A stretch of 64,000 bases of DNA from Siphonodentalium dalli (taxonomy: Eukaryota > Mollusca > Scaphopoda > Gadilida > Siphonodentaliidae). The translations under genes and the position numbers were made by a program. This document shows positions 34,768 through 46,376 of the stretch, one piece after another (positions within the stretch are counted from its first letter, which is position 1; every line of letters begins with the position of its first letter). The notes below the pieces were generated by a model. That model was not told the origin of the DNA and ran no database searches. It was given only the letters and a program-made list of their open reading frames with translations. The DNA lies in assembly GCA_032622095.1 (NCBI GenBank), contig CP136064.1, forward strand, positions 142,369,954-142,433,953. Reading direction: 5' to 3'.

Positions 34768-35385
34768 AGATTTTGGGAAATCTGTGTGTCTGTCTGTCTA
34801 TGTGTTCGCGATGGACTCGAAAACGGCCGAGCCGATTTCGATGAAACTTGGTATGTGGGGGTACTTTCGGCCGTGGAGTGGCATGGGCCTGTTAACTTGC
34901 CCGTGTGACGTGACCTTGACCTTGAAATCGGGTCATTTCAAGATCAAACGCCCGAGTATCACGGGATTTCGATGAAAATTAGTGTCTGGGGATACTTTCG
35001 TATGGGGAGTGTCGTAAACCTATTCGTTTGCCCGTGCGACGTGACCTTGACCTTGAAATCGGGTCAATTCAATGTCAAATTGCAAATTTTGATGGGATTT
35101 CGATGAAATTTGATACGTGGGGTTACTTTTGTCCACTGAGTGTTTTGGACGTCTCAAATCGTGACCCGACCTGACCTTGACCTTCAAACTGATCAATTCA
35201 AGGTCAAATCGGGTAAAACCGGATGGATTTCGACGGGTACTTTTGTCGGCTACTTTTGTCCAGGCAGTGTTTTGGACGGGTCAAATCGTGACCGCACCTG
35301 ATCTTGACCTTCAAAATGGACAATTCAAGGTCAAATCGCGCAATTCGCCGAAAAGCAGAGGGGAAACAGCCCGGACGAAGTAGTC
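34768..35385 (+). mobile_element. Helitron-like element with TGACCTTGA repeats, plus copy
   Basis: Head-to-head with the previous element. GAGATTTTGGGAAATCTGTG is followed by (GTCT)n and GATGGACTCGAAAACGGCC. Four or so ~130-140 bp blocks follow, containing ATTTCGATGAAACTTGGTAT, GTGACCTTGACCTTGAAATC and CAATTCAAGGTCAAATCG. It ends at a 3' remnant, CAGCCCGGACGAAGT (35369-35383), where the second hairpin arm is missing. Mirror image of 33811-34259, but with extra blocks. Confidence 0.65.
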
Positions 35386-36018
35386 GCTATAGACTCCAAA
35401 ACGGCTGGCTCGATTGAGCTCAAACTTCCCATCTAAGGGTAAAACCCCATGGGAATGGTCTCGCGGCGTTTTGGAGAAGTTCTGAGCACTCATTCTCCAC
35501 TCCCAATCATCAAAATCACCGTCCTCGGCACTCGGGGTTTAAGGCAGGCACGCTCTTTATATTGACCAAATTTGGCGTTGTTAACAGAGTAACGCTCTTT
35601 ATTGCCATCGGCGTTGCTAAACGGTCACCTATGCGTACGAATGCGTACGAAACTACGGATGCAAATCGCACCGGGACCGGAATGCATTTATCTTGATTAA
35701 AAAGGCAGAATAAACTCATTGGAAAACAACAAATGCGTGTCGTGTGATTCTTATGTCTGTCGTTCCTATGAACGGGGGGGGGATTTCCATCGAATCATAC
35801 CTCTTTTAGGGACGGGGTAGATTTTCATCGGGTCAGTTTTTCCGCCCGATGTACCGTAAATCATTCCTCTTTTATGGACGGGTACCATCATTTCTCTTGA
35901 TTAAAAAGGCAAAATTAACTCATTGAAAAACAAAAAATTAAAAAAGGCAGAATTAAATATATTTTTTTTAATGTCATGTTTCTGACCAACCACTCCAGTG
36001 GCGGGCTAACCTGCTAGT
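35386..36018 (+). other. Joined repeat remnants ending in CTAGT
   Basis: Begins with AGTCGCTATAGACTCCAAAA, a head-like block fused to the truncated 3' end before it. It ends with the hairpin CCACTCCAGTGG (35987-35998) and TAACCTGCTAGT (to 36018). The tail abuts the next element head. The middle is unassigned. Confidence 0.4.
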
Positions 36019-36360
36019 CTATTATATATTTTGGAACTTCCGTCTGTCTGGTTGTATGTATGTGTGTTATAGACTTAAAAACTGCTCGACCGATCCGACT
36101 CAAATTTGTATGTAGGCCTGCTTTGATCCCGGGAACAATATGGGCGGGTCAAATTTCACCTGCGACCGTGTACTTGACCATATACGCTCATTTTGGCATG
36201 TTTCTGGACAAATCGAACAATAGTTTTTTTTCTTTCTCCTGATAATTTTCAACGTTGATCGCTCAGCATTGTTCAACGTTGTCATTTGAATTAGTAGATC
36301 AATCTCTCATTGTCAATTGTTTTCTAAATAGCCTGGACGAAGTCGGACACATCAGCTAGT
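36019..36360 (+). mobile_element. Complete short Helitron-like element (342 bp)
   Basis: Starts CTATTATATATTTTGGAACT directly after CTAGT. Then come GTCTGTCTGGTTG microsatellite, GTTATAGACTTAAAAACTGC, GATCCCGGGAACAATATGGG and CGACCGTGTACTTGACC. It ends AATAGCCTGGACGAAGTCGG and CATCAGCTAGT at 36360. The hairpin near 36331-36349 is degraded compared with 34271-34290. The internal block order equals that of the two minus-strand copies at 6425-6885. Confidence 0.65.
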
Positions 36361-37640
36361 ATACTGTAATTTAGTTTTTTAACATTCACTTAATAAATTA
36401 ATTTACCACAAATTCACCCAGTAATAATACTATTTGTAATTTGATTACTATATATCACAACAATGATCATAAGTTATCACGATTCATAGCTGTATTTATT
36501 ATATGATATTATGGTATACGTTCATATTTATATTTTGACAACAATAAATTGTTAAAAGAAAAAAAATATTTTAAAACCAAAGTGGTACCCAGAATTCATA
36601 TACACAATTAAACGGGTACAATGAATTCGATAAAAAAAACCAATGCTGGTACGAAGTATTTATTGCACTAAATTGTTCAAATTTTCATTATTTCTTAGCC
36701 CAAATGGAATCAAAACTATTACACCAGTGTGAAGTTATATGCCCTCCGTATTGTCTTAACGGGAAGGAAGGATCCATCATTCTCTGTTAACTAATATACG
36801 GGTTTGATACCATATTCAGTATTGGGAGGATATTTAAAGATATATATAACTCAGTTATTAGTTCTGAAAAGCGCCACACATCAACGACGTTTTATACTAA
36901 AGATCAACCACGCCTTGCAGTGTGCCATATGGCTAATTTCTATTACTAAATTCGCAATATACTTAAATATGTATTCAGGGTTCCAGGCTAATTTTGACGA
37001 ATTATATTTTATTTGTATTTAAATTTAGTGTACAACATAGCATATTTTGAATTAATAGTGCTACATGAAAGACGTCATTTTGAATGCTATATTGTCTATT
37101 TTTCATTTATTTCATATCGTTTTGGCATTTTAGAGGGGCACGAAATATTATTTTGTTCAGCTTTAAGTAACAAAATGATAATCTTTCTTATGATTAGGTC
37201 TAGTTTGTATGTCATATTTGGCTTTCAATGTGTTTTCAACAGCATAACGCAAAATAAACGATGTTAAATTAGATTGTTTATGCAGTTGTTGTAATTGGAG
37301 GTCTGGAACTCTGAATACATCTTAAAGTGATTATATAAATATAATAACTGGCGGATTGAATTGTTACCATGCAGGTTATGGGGATTTTGACCAAGTAAAA
37401 CAATCAGCAAACTGTTCATATACCGGTACGGTGTTTATGCTGTTTGCTGAATATTTTGCATTGAATCCCCTGTTATACATGCATGGATAAACTCTATAAA
37501 ATACTAGACGGTTCTCATGGGTGAGTGTATATGTATTATGGGACATGGATTTTCATATTTACTCTAATGAAGAGTTAATTATTAGCCTAACATAAGATGC
37601 ACTGTGAATGAAATTAGAAAATATGTGATCTGTCAACATG
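36361..37640. other. No recognised feature
   Basis: Intergenic AT-rich sequence downstream of the zinc-finger gene; nothing recognised. Confidence 0.45.
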
Positions 37641-37656
37641 TGAGTCTCAATAAAAT

Positions 37657-37662
37657 TTTAAT
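37657..37662 (-). promoter_or_regulatory. Possible poly(A) signal ATTAAA
   Basis: TTTAAT on the plus strand reads ATTAAA on the minus strand, about 40 bases beyond the TAG stop of the zinc-finger gene. ATTAAA is the commonest variant of AATAAA. No AATAAA on the minus strand is closer. Confidence 0.3.
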
Positions 37663-37702
37663 AAATCGAATAAATTATGCATAAATATCCATTGTCTCTT
37701 AT

Positions 37703-38627
37703 CTAAATCTCCTGAACGTCTATCTCCTCATCATCTGAGTCCATGCACAATGACATATCTGTATTATCGTCATCGTGAATAGCATCATCGTCACGTGATG
37801 TGTCATCGTCCACTACGATATCGAAGCTCTCGTCTGCTCTCAACTCCGAATCTGAACGATCGGGGTCGCCATCTTGTCTAGAATGCACTTTCCTGTGACG
37901 TTCCAGATTACTTTTATGACTTGTGGCATAATCACAAACCGAACACACGAAGTCCTTTTGGCCATTATGCACCGAAAGATGACGCTTCAGCAAAGCTTTT
38001 CTACAAAATCGACGTCCACAATACAAGCACGTGTAACCATGGTAATGAAATATAAGCGCGTGTTCCCTTAACGACGCTTTCGTGCTGAAGAGGATCCCGC
38101 AACATTCTAATAGTTTGGATGTATTCTGATGCATGGTCAGCATGTGTCTTTTGAGATTGTTACGACGGTCGGTTGTGTAACGACACTGTGGACATGGAAA
38201 CACTTTTCGTCCGTAATTGTACTGATTCCCGAACGATGACGCAAACTCGGGCCTCGATTCAGTTGGGGACGACGTTGCTGGTCTAGACGCTGGCTTCGGT
38301 ATCCCCCTAGATACCAAAGTCTGTTGAACAATATTCAGAGCTTCAATTCGACTGTCTTTAACTTGTCTCAAAAATGGTGCCATGACGTTCGTATACTGTC
38401 CGAGAGATCCTGCAAGTTTGAACATATCTCGGTTTGCCATGATGCTCTGACGAATTGCATTAGGGTTCGGTATACACAACGGATGCGTAAATATGTTGGG
38501 TTCCTTTGTTTTTCTGACATCAGAGTGGCTAGATGAACTAGAGCTGGTAGACGGAACTACAATTGTGCCAGCACATGGACAGTTCGTGCCATCCAAGCAA
38601 ACTCTGTGTCCGTATACAGGAAGCGGC
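37703..38627 (-). CDS. C2H2 zinc-finger protein, last exon
   Basis: Probable nuclear DNA-binding regulator; target unknown. The exon opens at a 3' splice site, TTATGTTTCGCAG, with CTAAC branch-point sequence ~20 bases before the tract, and ends in TAG at 37703. An in-frame ATG at 38636-38638 lies in the intron side and is probably not the start. In the joined 318-residue model the fingers are: F1 (C156, C159, H172, H177), F2 (C186, C187, H200, H205; the two cysteines are adjacent instead of spaced by two), F3 (C211, C214, H227, H231) and F4 (C239, C242, H255, H259). F3 carries FCRKALLKRHLSVH and F4 ATSHKSNLERH. The N-terminal half is Ser/Pro-rich with VCLDGTNCPC and a polyserine run. The C-terminus (~282-317) is strongly acidic and may act as an activation or interaction region (inference). 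I cannot give an orthologue name. Confidence 0.92.
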
Positions 38628-41600
38628 CTGCGAAACATAAAACGGTGACGTTAGATGCACGGAGATTTTGATTTATTGCTTTATTTATTTATTTGCAAAG
38701 TCACATAAGTGAAAGTCACACAGTGAAACAATAAAAACGTATAAACACTATGCAAATTAATAATTCACATACCACGTTCACTATTGTTCATTCCATCTAC
38801 GTACACATATGCATGATTGTATAAATCAGTAATAAAATTATATTACTAAATAATAGGTGATACACATAAAAAGTAGAATAATTACATGTATGTATTCACC
38901 CCATAACAATAAATATAAATGTCTGATCCCGCTCATATGGAATAGGACACCTTAAATGCACACCTTAGGAATCCACATGCACAACCTTTTCATGAGGCTT
39001 ATATATTGAAGGGATAGGAGACCGTGGAAATTTTCTCTATAATTGTAGGGTTCATGTAGCGATCACTCCCAGATATCAGAGATATGGATATTTATAGTGA
39101 TATTCATAACCTTACACATAAGGTTAAATACAATATGGGTACCTTGCCTCAATTTCTTGAACGAGTCGTCCCACACCTCAAGAAAATAAAACATTTCTGA
39201 CCGACAGTAGTCACACATTTCAAGTCAATGTGGGCCACTAAATGGAATAACTCAAAATCCAGGCGGGCAATCCAAAGTAAATACCCCTATATAGTCGCGT
39301 CGTGATAAAGTACCACCCAATCCACTTTATTGATGTCTGGATATAAATAATAAGGTTGACAACTAAAGGGGCAATAATATATATTATATAAAACATACAC
39401 GAGTTAATACAAAATTTCTAGTAAATAAACATCGGTGTCGTCCTTGGTAATAAAATACACAAGACACATTTAAATTTCCGAACAATATTCTTCCCACCGT
39501 TCATATATAGTTTATAGAACTTCAGTCTTGACGCGTAGACAATCCAGATATTCTATACGCGATTTCCGCAATAAATTATTTCAACAAACGCATACTCTTT
39601 ACATTAAAGTGTGACTAAACACGAACTCATCATAAGTTTGATTGTAATTACCGAAGGAGACAAAGAGATATGCCCGAGGCTATCTTTTTTCTGTGAGTCG
39701 CTAGAATGTGAGGTCTGGAGACGCAGTGACGAGAGCCTGGGTAGATTTAATTTGTAACCTTTTGTGGATTCCTCAATAAAATTGTCATCGCACCAATAAA
39801 CACTACTCGAACAATGTTATTGACAATTATTATGTATTTTATAGGGACCGACTCGAATGAATCCTCTTGTTCATTTTTTTTACCATATAATCCTAAATTG
39901 ACATTTATTCAACAAGAGTCGTGGTTGAGAAAAATAACGATGCCACCGAGAACATTTGCGGGTAATTGAGTAATGTGACTGTGTGAGTTATTGGGTTCGT
40001 CTATAACAGAAGTCTGCCCATATTCAATCATGCTTATATATTCAGGTTTTCAATTTTAATGAAACACCTATTTCCTTATAATTTAGATTATGTGTTAACA
40101 TAAATGTTATTAACATAAATACGTACGAGTTCAAAGTGCCACCAAGAATAGACTAAAATGATATCCCAATAGATGAAACCCACGAGTGATTGCACGGTTA
40201 ATATTTAGTCAATATATGCAGAACAAAATCTGGCAAAGTCTCTATTACCATATATATTTGATTTGAGTATAAAATTATTTGTATCTGTAATCTTACAATC
40301 ATGGACATGTGCATAATTAAAAGCTCACTCTTGCGTGAAAACGTCACACCCAAGTATTTATATCCTCTTCGTCGCCCTTATTGTTTTAAGCAATATGTAT
40401 GTAGAATTCCCTGGACAAATGCCAGGATAATTTGTCAGTGTATCAAGACCCCCTTAAATCGAAAAACTTATTTTCAGATTTTGTATACTACAGAAAGACT
40501 TAAGCAAGTATAACAAACTGGTGGGGTGGTGAGACTACAAATTATCAACAAATTATCTACAAACTATACACAATGATACATGTACACTTGTAAATTATAT
40601 ATACCTATTATACATATTCTGTTGACAACCCAAATTATTATCAGTGTGCAATGGGCGAGGAGGTTGTGTATATTTGGATCGCACTTGTCCTCCAATCCCA
40701 ATGCCAATTTGTATTGTAATATACTTATTGATAATGAATATGTATAAACTAAGTAAAACAAATATACGTTTTGCACGGAAATTTGACGAACGCTCTTTAG
40801 TTTTACCGAAGGAAATAATATAACTAACAGCGAACGCTCTCTATTTAGAAAATAATTGTTCCCACTTTCTCTCGGAGGCGTAAACCTAACCTAACGGAAG
40901 ATTTTAGACTTGAATATTACGAATTTACAAGTCGCTTTAATACGTAGCGTTAAATGATTATTAACGCTGATTCTGACATGGCATTCATATTATAAATGCA
41001 TGCAGTTCTAACGTTGTTATGAAATTATTCATCTTACATGTACATGTATGGATATCTGTAGGATATATAAACAGTGTTTAAACCAGAGATAGATAACGAA
41101 TACAAATGTGGTATTCCATGTTAATATTTATTCATTAAAAATTTAAAATGTAGTTTTCCAAAATGCGCGTTTTAGCTTTCTACTTGTTATTTCATAATTT
41201 GAATTCAGATTCTAGTATATGAATATATAAATGTATATGACATGTTTGAAGCGAGATGTGGCACACGGGAGAGACTCTCATTTCAGATATAGAATAAATT
41301 ATATAGATATTCCTATGAGATGTTTTCCCTGATATTGAGGATTAATTAATAACAATAATTTTGAAATAAAATAGCTGTGGTGTATGCCACATTTGTTGAC
41401 TGACATTTCGGTTTATTTCAATAGTGAAAGTTTAAATGGCAATTGTACGTGAAAATTATATTTAGTTATTTTAATTGGACCATGAATACATCGCTGAATT
41501 GTAGTTTAGTTGAAAATTTTCCTCACATTATTTTCTTTATTTTCCTTTCAATTTGTTTTATCTTTCTTCCTTTCTTTCTTCGGATATACAATTTCCTGAT

Positions 41601-42578
41601 CCTGTACATCGGCTGTACCTGTAGCCAAATTCATGTGTAGGAGATGGTTTAAGATAAGCACCATGCTTACTGACAAATCCTGTTATAACTTATAACCATC
41701 AATATCTACCATCATCATACTGTGAACTTTGTACATTATTTTGGTTAAAATACAATATGTTTTAACTAAATTGATGTGATTTTAGGGTCTCATACGAACT
41801 ATATATAACTAATTGCAATTTATTTCTCTTCGGTTGGAAGCCAATATCATTTCCTTTTTTATTTTCTCTATTGAACATGTATGACAGACGAAAGCCTCCG
41901 ATATGACCCAGCGTTCCATTCCGATTACAGTTTACTATAAAAAAGATAGGTATATACGCTACATGAAATGTGATAACTCACCAAATTTGTTCTTAGAGTA
42001 TGAGCTCAATTTACAATGAACGTGTTTGTAACTGTTAGACTCGCTTACTTTCCATGTGATATACTAGTAAAATATGTTACCTTTTCGTCGGTCAATTTTG
42101 TCTATTCCTATTCGCTCCACAAAAGCATACTCCTCCTCATTCGAAAAAGCCGGAGCTATTTCTGTTCAGTTAACTTTCTGATTTATTAAAAAGATATATA
42201 CATTCTTTCAGTTAACGTTCTGATTTATCACTAAATATATACATTCTAAGACCAGGACCGGAAAGTATACGCACTCAGAGCTCTTATATATAACATGCCT
42301 ATATATTTCGTTCTCGGATCTTTCTTGTGCACGTCTAAATTAAATTTACGTTGGTTTACTCTGTTCACATATTCCATAGTTGAGGTGTCTATATATATAA
42401 AATAGTATCTCTCTTGATAGTGCCGATTTCTGGAGTACCGCACGAATTTAAAGTATTATACAACTGAACACGCAGCCCTAATTTCAGAATCCAACTCCTA
42501 ACCGCAAATCAAATGCGTAATATCAAAAGAAACGAATGTGCGGTCATTAAATAATGACAATAACATTATATATCTCAC
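38628..42578 (-). other. Probable intron of the zinc-finger gene (~3.95 kb)
   Basis: Bounded by donor CAG/GTGAGATATA at 42578 and acceptor TTTCGCAG at 38628, in phase 2 on both sides. The interior has no domain, tandem repeat or TIR that I recognise; it is AT-rich with short TTTCTTTC and ATTTATTTATTT runs. Confidence 0.6.
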
Positions 42579-42628
42579 CTGAGTGGATGTGAAAGTAACG
42601 CAGCCTCCATGGCCATATCACTTGTCAT
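42579..42628 (-). CDS. Candidate first coding exon of the zinc-finger gene
   Basis: On the minus strand an open frame ends ...MEAALLSHPL plus AG, immediately before GTGAGATA. Joining to exon 2 completes an AGG codon and gives a continuous ...SHPLR-PLPVYGH... product. Three in-frame ATGs exist at 42628, 42616 and 42610. The last, GCCATGG, has the best initiation context and gives 318 residues; the first gives 324. The frame stays open upstream to a stop near 42752 without another ATG, so that part is taken as 5' UTR. Alternatively this is an internal exon and the start lies further upstream. Confidence 0.62.
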
Positions 42629-43013
42629 TAAATTTTGTCTAACTCCAATAAGCCTTTGAATCCTTTTTCTCAAGTAATCGAGTGACGGATATCGCGAATA
42701 GGGAAAAGTTCCAAATTGAATGGTACCAAGCTTATCTTTGTCGAATATTTATCCTTCGTTGGACAATAAGCTACATCCGAAGTTTACCTGTCGCCATTCA
42801 TCATACAGTCACGTGACTAAAATGATCTTTTATTCGATTCACTCAGGACCTCATGATGGGCGGAGTCAAGCGGATATTCTGAATCATTATTTATTAAATG
42901 ACACTATTGTTGGTTGGAATTATTGTGATTTATCTCACGTTTATTCTTGATTGTGCTTTTGTGGCTTCGAGATTCGTCGGTTGTTGTGACAATTTGGTAA
43001 TAATCGCCCTCCT
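42629..43013 (-). promoter_or_regulatory. Likely 5' UTR and promoter side of the zinc-finger gene
   Basis: Upstream of the candidate start lie an E-box-like TCACGTGAC (~42809) and a small CG-containing segment (GGGCGGAGTC at ~42857). A second, unlinked ATGAATGGCGACAG/GTAAAC pattern occurs near 42786-42802 on the minus strand. No TATA box at a convincing distance. Weak evidence. Confidence 0.25.
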
Positions 43014-43247
43014 ATGCTTCTGTCACGAGCCGGTTTGATAGACATCTCTGATAACGCAACGCAAACGGCACTTAAAGACCACGGCACGCGTCGCGGTTTC
43101 GTTTACGGTCGTCATCACGCCACTATGGGAGTTGGTGGAACCCACCCTGATCGAGCCGAACATACGAGGATATTTGTGTTCCCCGTAAAGTTACAAGGAA
43201 TGCCGAAATCGGGGTCATGCATACGCAAAGGGTGTACGTACGTGTAA
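43014..43247 (+). other. CpG-containing open frame upstream of the zinc-finger gene
   Basis: A 77-codon plus-strand frame in a locally GC-richer patch with many CG dinucleotides (CACGGCACGCGTCGCGG). Oriented divergently from the zinc-finger gene. No domain recognised. It may be part of a shared CpG-rich promoter, an exon of a divergent gene, or chance. Confidence 0.2.
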
Positions 43248-45735
43248 CGCCAAACATAATTTACAATACCGTGTTGTTGAAATTTTCAACCGTGTCCACT
43301 TTTTTGTTGTTGAACAAAATATGTGATATGTATGTAGCTTTCTTATTGTGTGGTTCGCTTTCGCATAGGTTTTTTGCGAAACATTTTCTTACGAATTTAT
43401 ACCGTATATTTATTCACGTTTACATACAATATTTTTTTCTATATATATAGCGTTCAAAAAAGTTCGCAGAGATTTACAATTTTACGGTATATAGATAATT
43501 TAGTATTATATGGTAATTTATTCTCGTTTATTGAGAATCGTGTGCGATCATCAATTAACATAAACCAGCAAGTCCCATTATACCCCCGTCCTTATTGGGA
43601 CCAGCAGCCAACCCAGTACACGAGTTTGACAAGATCAAGTTTTTACTGTCTTTTGACTCAGTATATATTATTACTACTCAATTGGATGGCATTCATAAGT
43701 GGAGATACCGATTAGAGAGGTAAAATTGTTCACCTCAACAAATGAACCGCGGATCGCCTTTGGTCTGCAGCATGTGTAGTAGTAAGGAGCGCACTTGGCT
43801 ATTTCGTGCTGATGGTTTCAGGGGAGGGGTCACTAAACAATACGGATACAAGGTAGACATGCCACCTACCCCCAATGGGACTCACAACCCTGGGACGCAC
43901 TTTTTTCGGCTTTTCGGCCAGATCTCGGACTATACTCCTAAATTTTTTCATATAATTACCACCATATTTATCCTCTGAGACATGAATATATTCAATTCAT
44001 TGAAATTATAAGCAATATTACATTATAAGTTTAAACTTTTTGCCTTATTTTATCATGCACTATAGGTGGTACAAATTCCATTCCCAAGGAATAACACCAT
44101 ATTAATTGAGGGAAACTGTACAACTTTTAATTCAATATTCATACAATTTGAAGTATTGAATGAAATGGGCTGAAATTAGCAGAAACATAAATAATTTAAT
44201 GCTAAAATTTAATACCCAGAACAAACCTGTTAGAACTGACGAAATTGCTTCTTTTTAATGCAATTTATATCGGTTTATGAAACGACAAAACTCAATTTGG
44301 TTTGCATTAACTGACACTGGAGATATATGCACATCAGGGCTCCGACGCCACACACGCACCTATACCTTGTACCTTGGAATTTTGCTTGCGACCACCCCCT
44401 GATCGGTTAAAAATAAAGAGCGTTTGAATCTTGTGATGAAAGCATGTATACATTTATGTCACTTCATTAAAGATGATGCCCCGTTGGACACCATATCACT
44501 ATACTCTGTGTGAGAATATTGCCACGGTCTATGTCAGATAATAAAGAGATCGAACGTGGGGTCATCCTTAGCTTACACGGGTTGGTTATATCGACAGATA
44601 TTAAAGAGTGTCCTATAATTATTTTCAACCGATTAATTTAGATGTGTCTGTGGCGTAGTTTTGTTGTTTGCTTAATGAAGTCAATTTTCTGATAACCAGG
44701 AGAATGAAAGACGAAAATGTCCCTATAAGTCGGTCGTAACATATATGTACCACAAATACTCCGCAAGAACATCAAATAATACGAGAATAAATATTATAGT
44801 TAATATAATAACGCTCTTTACATTTGTCACTAATGTACAACGAAAAATAAGCGCTTGTGGCGTATATGTAGGTGGTTTCTCTAGTTTTGAACCTATATTC
44901 AAAACAATCGGTCCTGTGAAAGCGATATCTCATGAATGTGCTTATAATTCTGATATAATTATTTTCCGGTATGGAACGCTGGTATGGAACACGTAAAAAC
45001 ACTAGTGGTATATACATTTTGTATCTCTCCGTGGCATAAAGGATATGCACATCGGTGGTCCCTCGTTGAAGCTATATATGCACTAAGCCGCAATGAGTTG
45101 TTCAGCAATTTCTAGAGTCAATGAGTATTTTTGTAGTTCACTTACAAGTACGCTGTCATCTAAGATCTTTGTTTACACTAAAATTGCGGTTAGTTGAGAT
45201 TTGTGTTGGGTGCTCGAATCAATTGGGCTTTACAATGCAGGTACATACGTTTCGTGACACCAGATATATCTAGAGATTCTAAGGAAACAATAGTGCAATG
45301 CATTGTAATTATACTTGAACACAAGAGTTATGCAAACAGAATTAGAGCCCCGATGTGATAGCTAAAAATTGTGGTCATCATGCCCGGGTCATGTAGAGCT
45401 TAATAAACAAGACAGAAAAGAGGCACACGAGCAGCGAGATTGACTCTGCAAGGCGCATCCCAGATCTGAGGTTTTAGGTGTAAGAAAGTAGATAATTATG
45501 TGACCCGGGGTCACATTCAAGCCACGGGTGGCCCAGCCAAGTAACCACACAACAAGCGCATAGGACGAGGAGCTCCACCCCGGGGCGAAATATGTTCTTT
45601 TGAAGACAATCACAACAATTATTTATACCGTTATATAATTATGTGTATATCTGTTCTATGTAACAAATCGACACGAGTCGCGAAACAAATTTGCCAATAT
45701 GATATCTTCGCTTCAACAATATTGACACGGTGGCC
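43248..45735. other. No recognised feature
   Basis: Several reading frames of 75-120 codons occur but none shows a domain. A GC-richer patch at 45385-45600 (GTGACCCGGGGTCACA palindrome near 45500) has no tRNA-like boxes I can support. Confidence 0.4.
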
Positions 45736-45739
45736 GAAT

Positions 45740-46376
45740 TAGATATGTATAAATCCGACTGTCATAATGCATTAAAACATTTTTTTAAACATATTCCGTC
45801 GAGTTGGTTGTGGTCCGAACACACTCTTCACTTTGTGTATCCCTGTTCAACTCCAAGTCGTAAAGTTGTAACTCCAAAATTTACTTATGAAAAACAAAAA
45901 ATGAAACTAAAGTGGAATAGCATAAGTAAACACAAATCGTGCCATTTAATTTATTCACCTGTCGTGAATCACGAATTGACACATTATCGATTACGCACAT
46001 ACTCCAGTGACATGCAGGGAGTATCCCGAGCGTTAGATTATATAATGTGTATTATAAACAAAATAAACAGGCACGCTTGCTCCAGAGTTATACTATGAAG
46101 AAAATATGTGTACGCAAAAGAAAATGGTTTGATAACAGGTGCAAATACTTGAAACGGAGTTTCGACAGTATAGATCGCGAGAGAAATTAGAAATAATCCC
46201 TTTGATACAAACCTAAGAACCAAATTTTTCATAGCCAAAAAATCATATAAGAAGGAATTGAAACGTATAAAAGAAAGGCATTCTACGCGGAACTCCATAA
46301 TAGTTTGGATGAATTAGAAACAGGTGACCCTCAACAATATTGGCGAATAATAGATGACTTGAGAAATAAGAACAAG
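45740..46376 (+). pseudogene. LINE ORF2 fragment between endonuclease and RT
   Basis: Blocks in order: KMKLKWNSISKHK in the 122-codon frame (45730-46098); RKRKWFDNRCKYLKRSFDS (46105-46165); AFYAELHNSLDELETGDPQQ and YWRIIDDLRNK (46285-46370), in shifted frames. The KxWFDxxC...LKR and ...FWxxxxxL pattern is the linker between endonuclease and reverse transcriptase in many LINEs. It stops at 46376 where an inserted element starts. A possible continuation is found at 47548-47700. Confidence 0.55.

Noticed and set aside
32925-34844. Many frames of 60-143 codons with RMRRRDLGNGWSYRLEI-like peptides on both strands
   Set aside because: All are reads of the 122 bp satellite in successive frames; the unit length is not a multiple of three and both orientations are present.
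38636-38638. ATG used as start of a single-exon zinc-finger gene
   Set aside because: It lies in TTTTATGTTTCGCAG, a better 3' splice site with branch point, and a phase-matched upstream exon exists.
43350-43715. 121-codon plus-strand frame
   Set aside because: Composition is low-complexity and hydrophobic from AT-rich DNA, with no domain and no start context or splice evidence.
45385-45613. GC-richer block considered as a tRNA-derived SINE
   Set aside because: No A or B box at proper spacing on either strand; only a GTGACCCGGGGTCACA palindrome.
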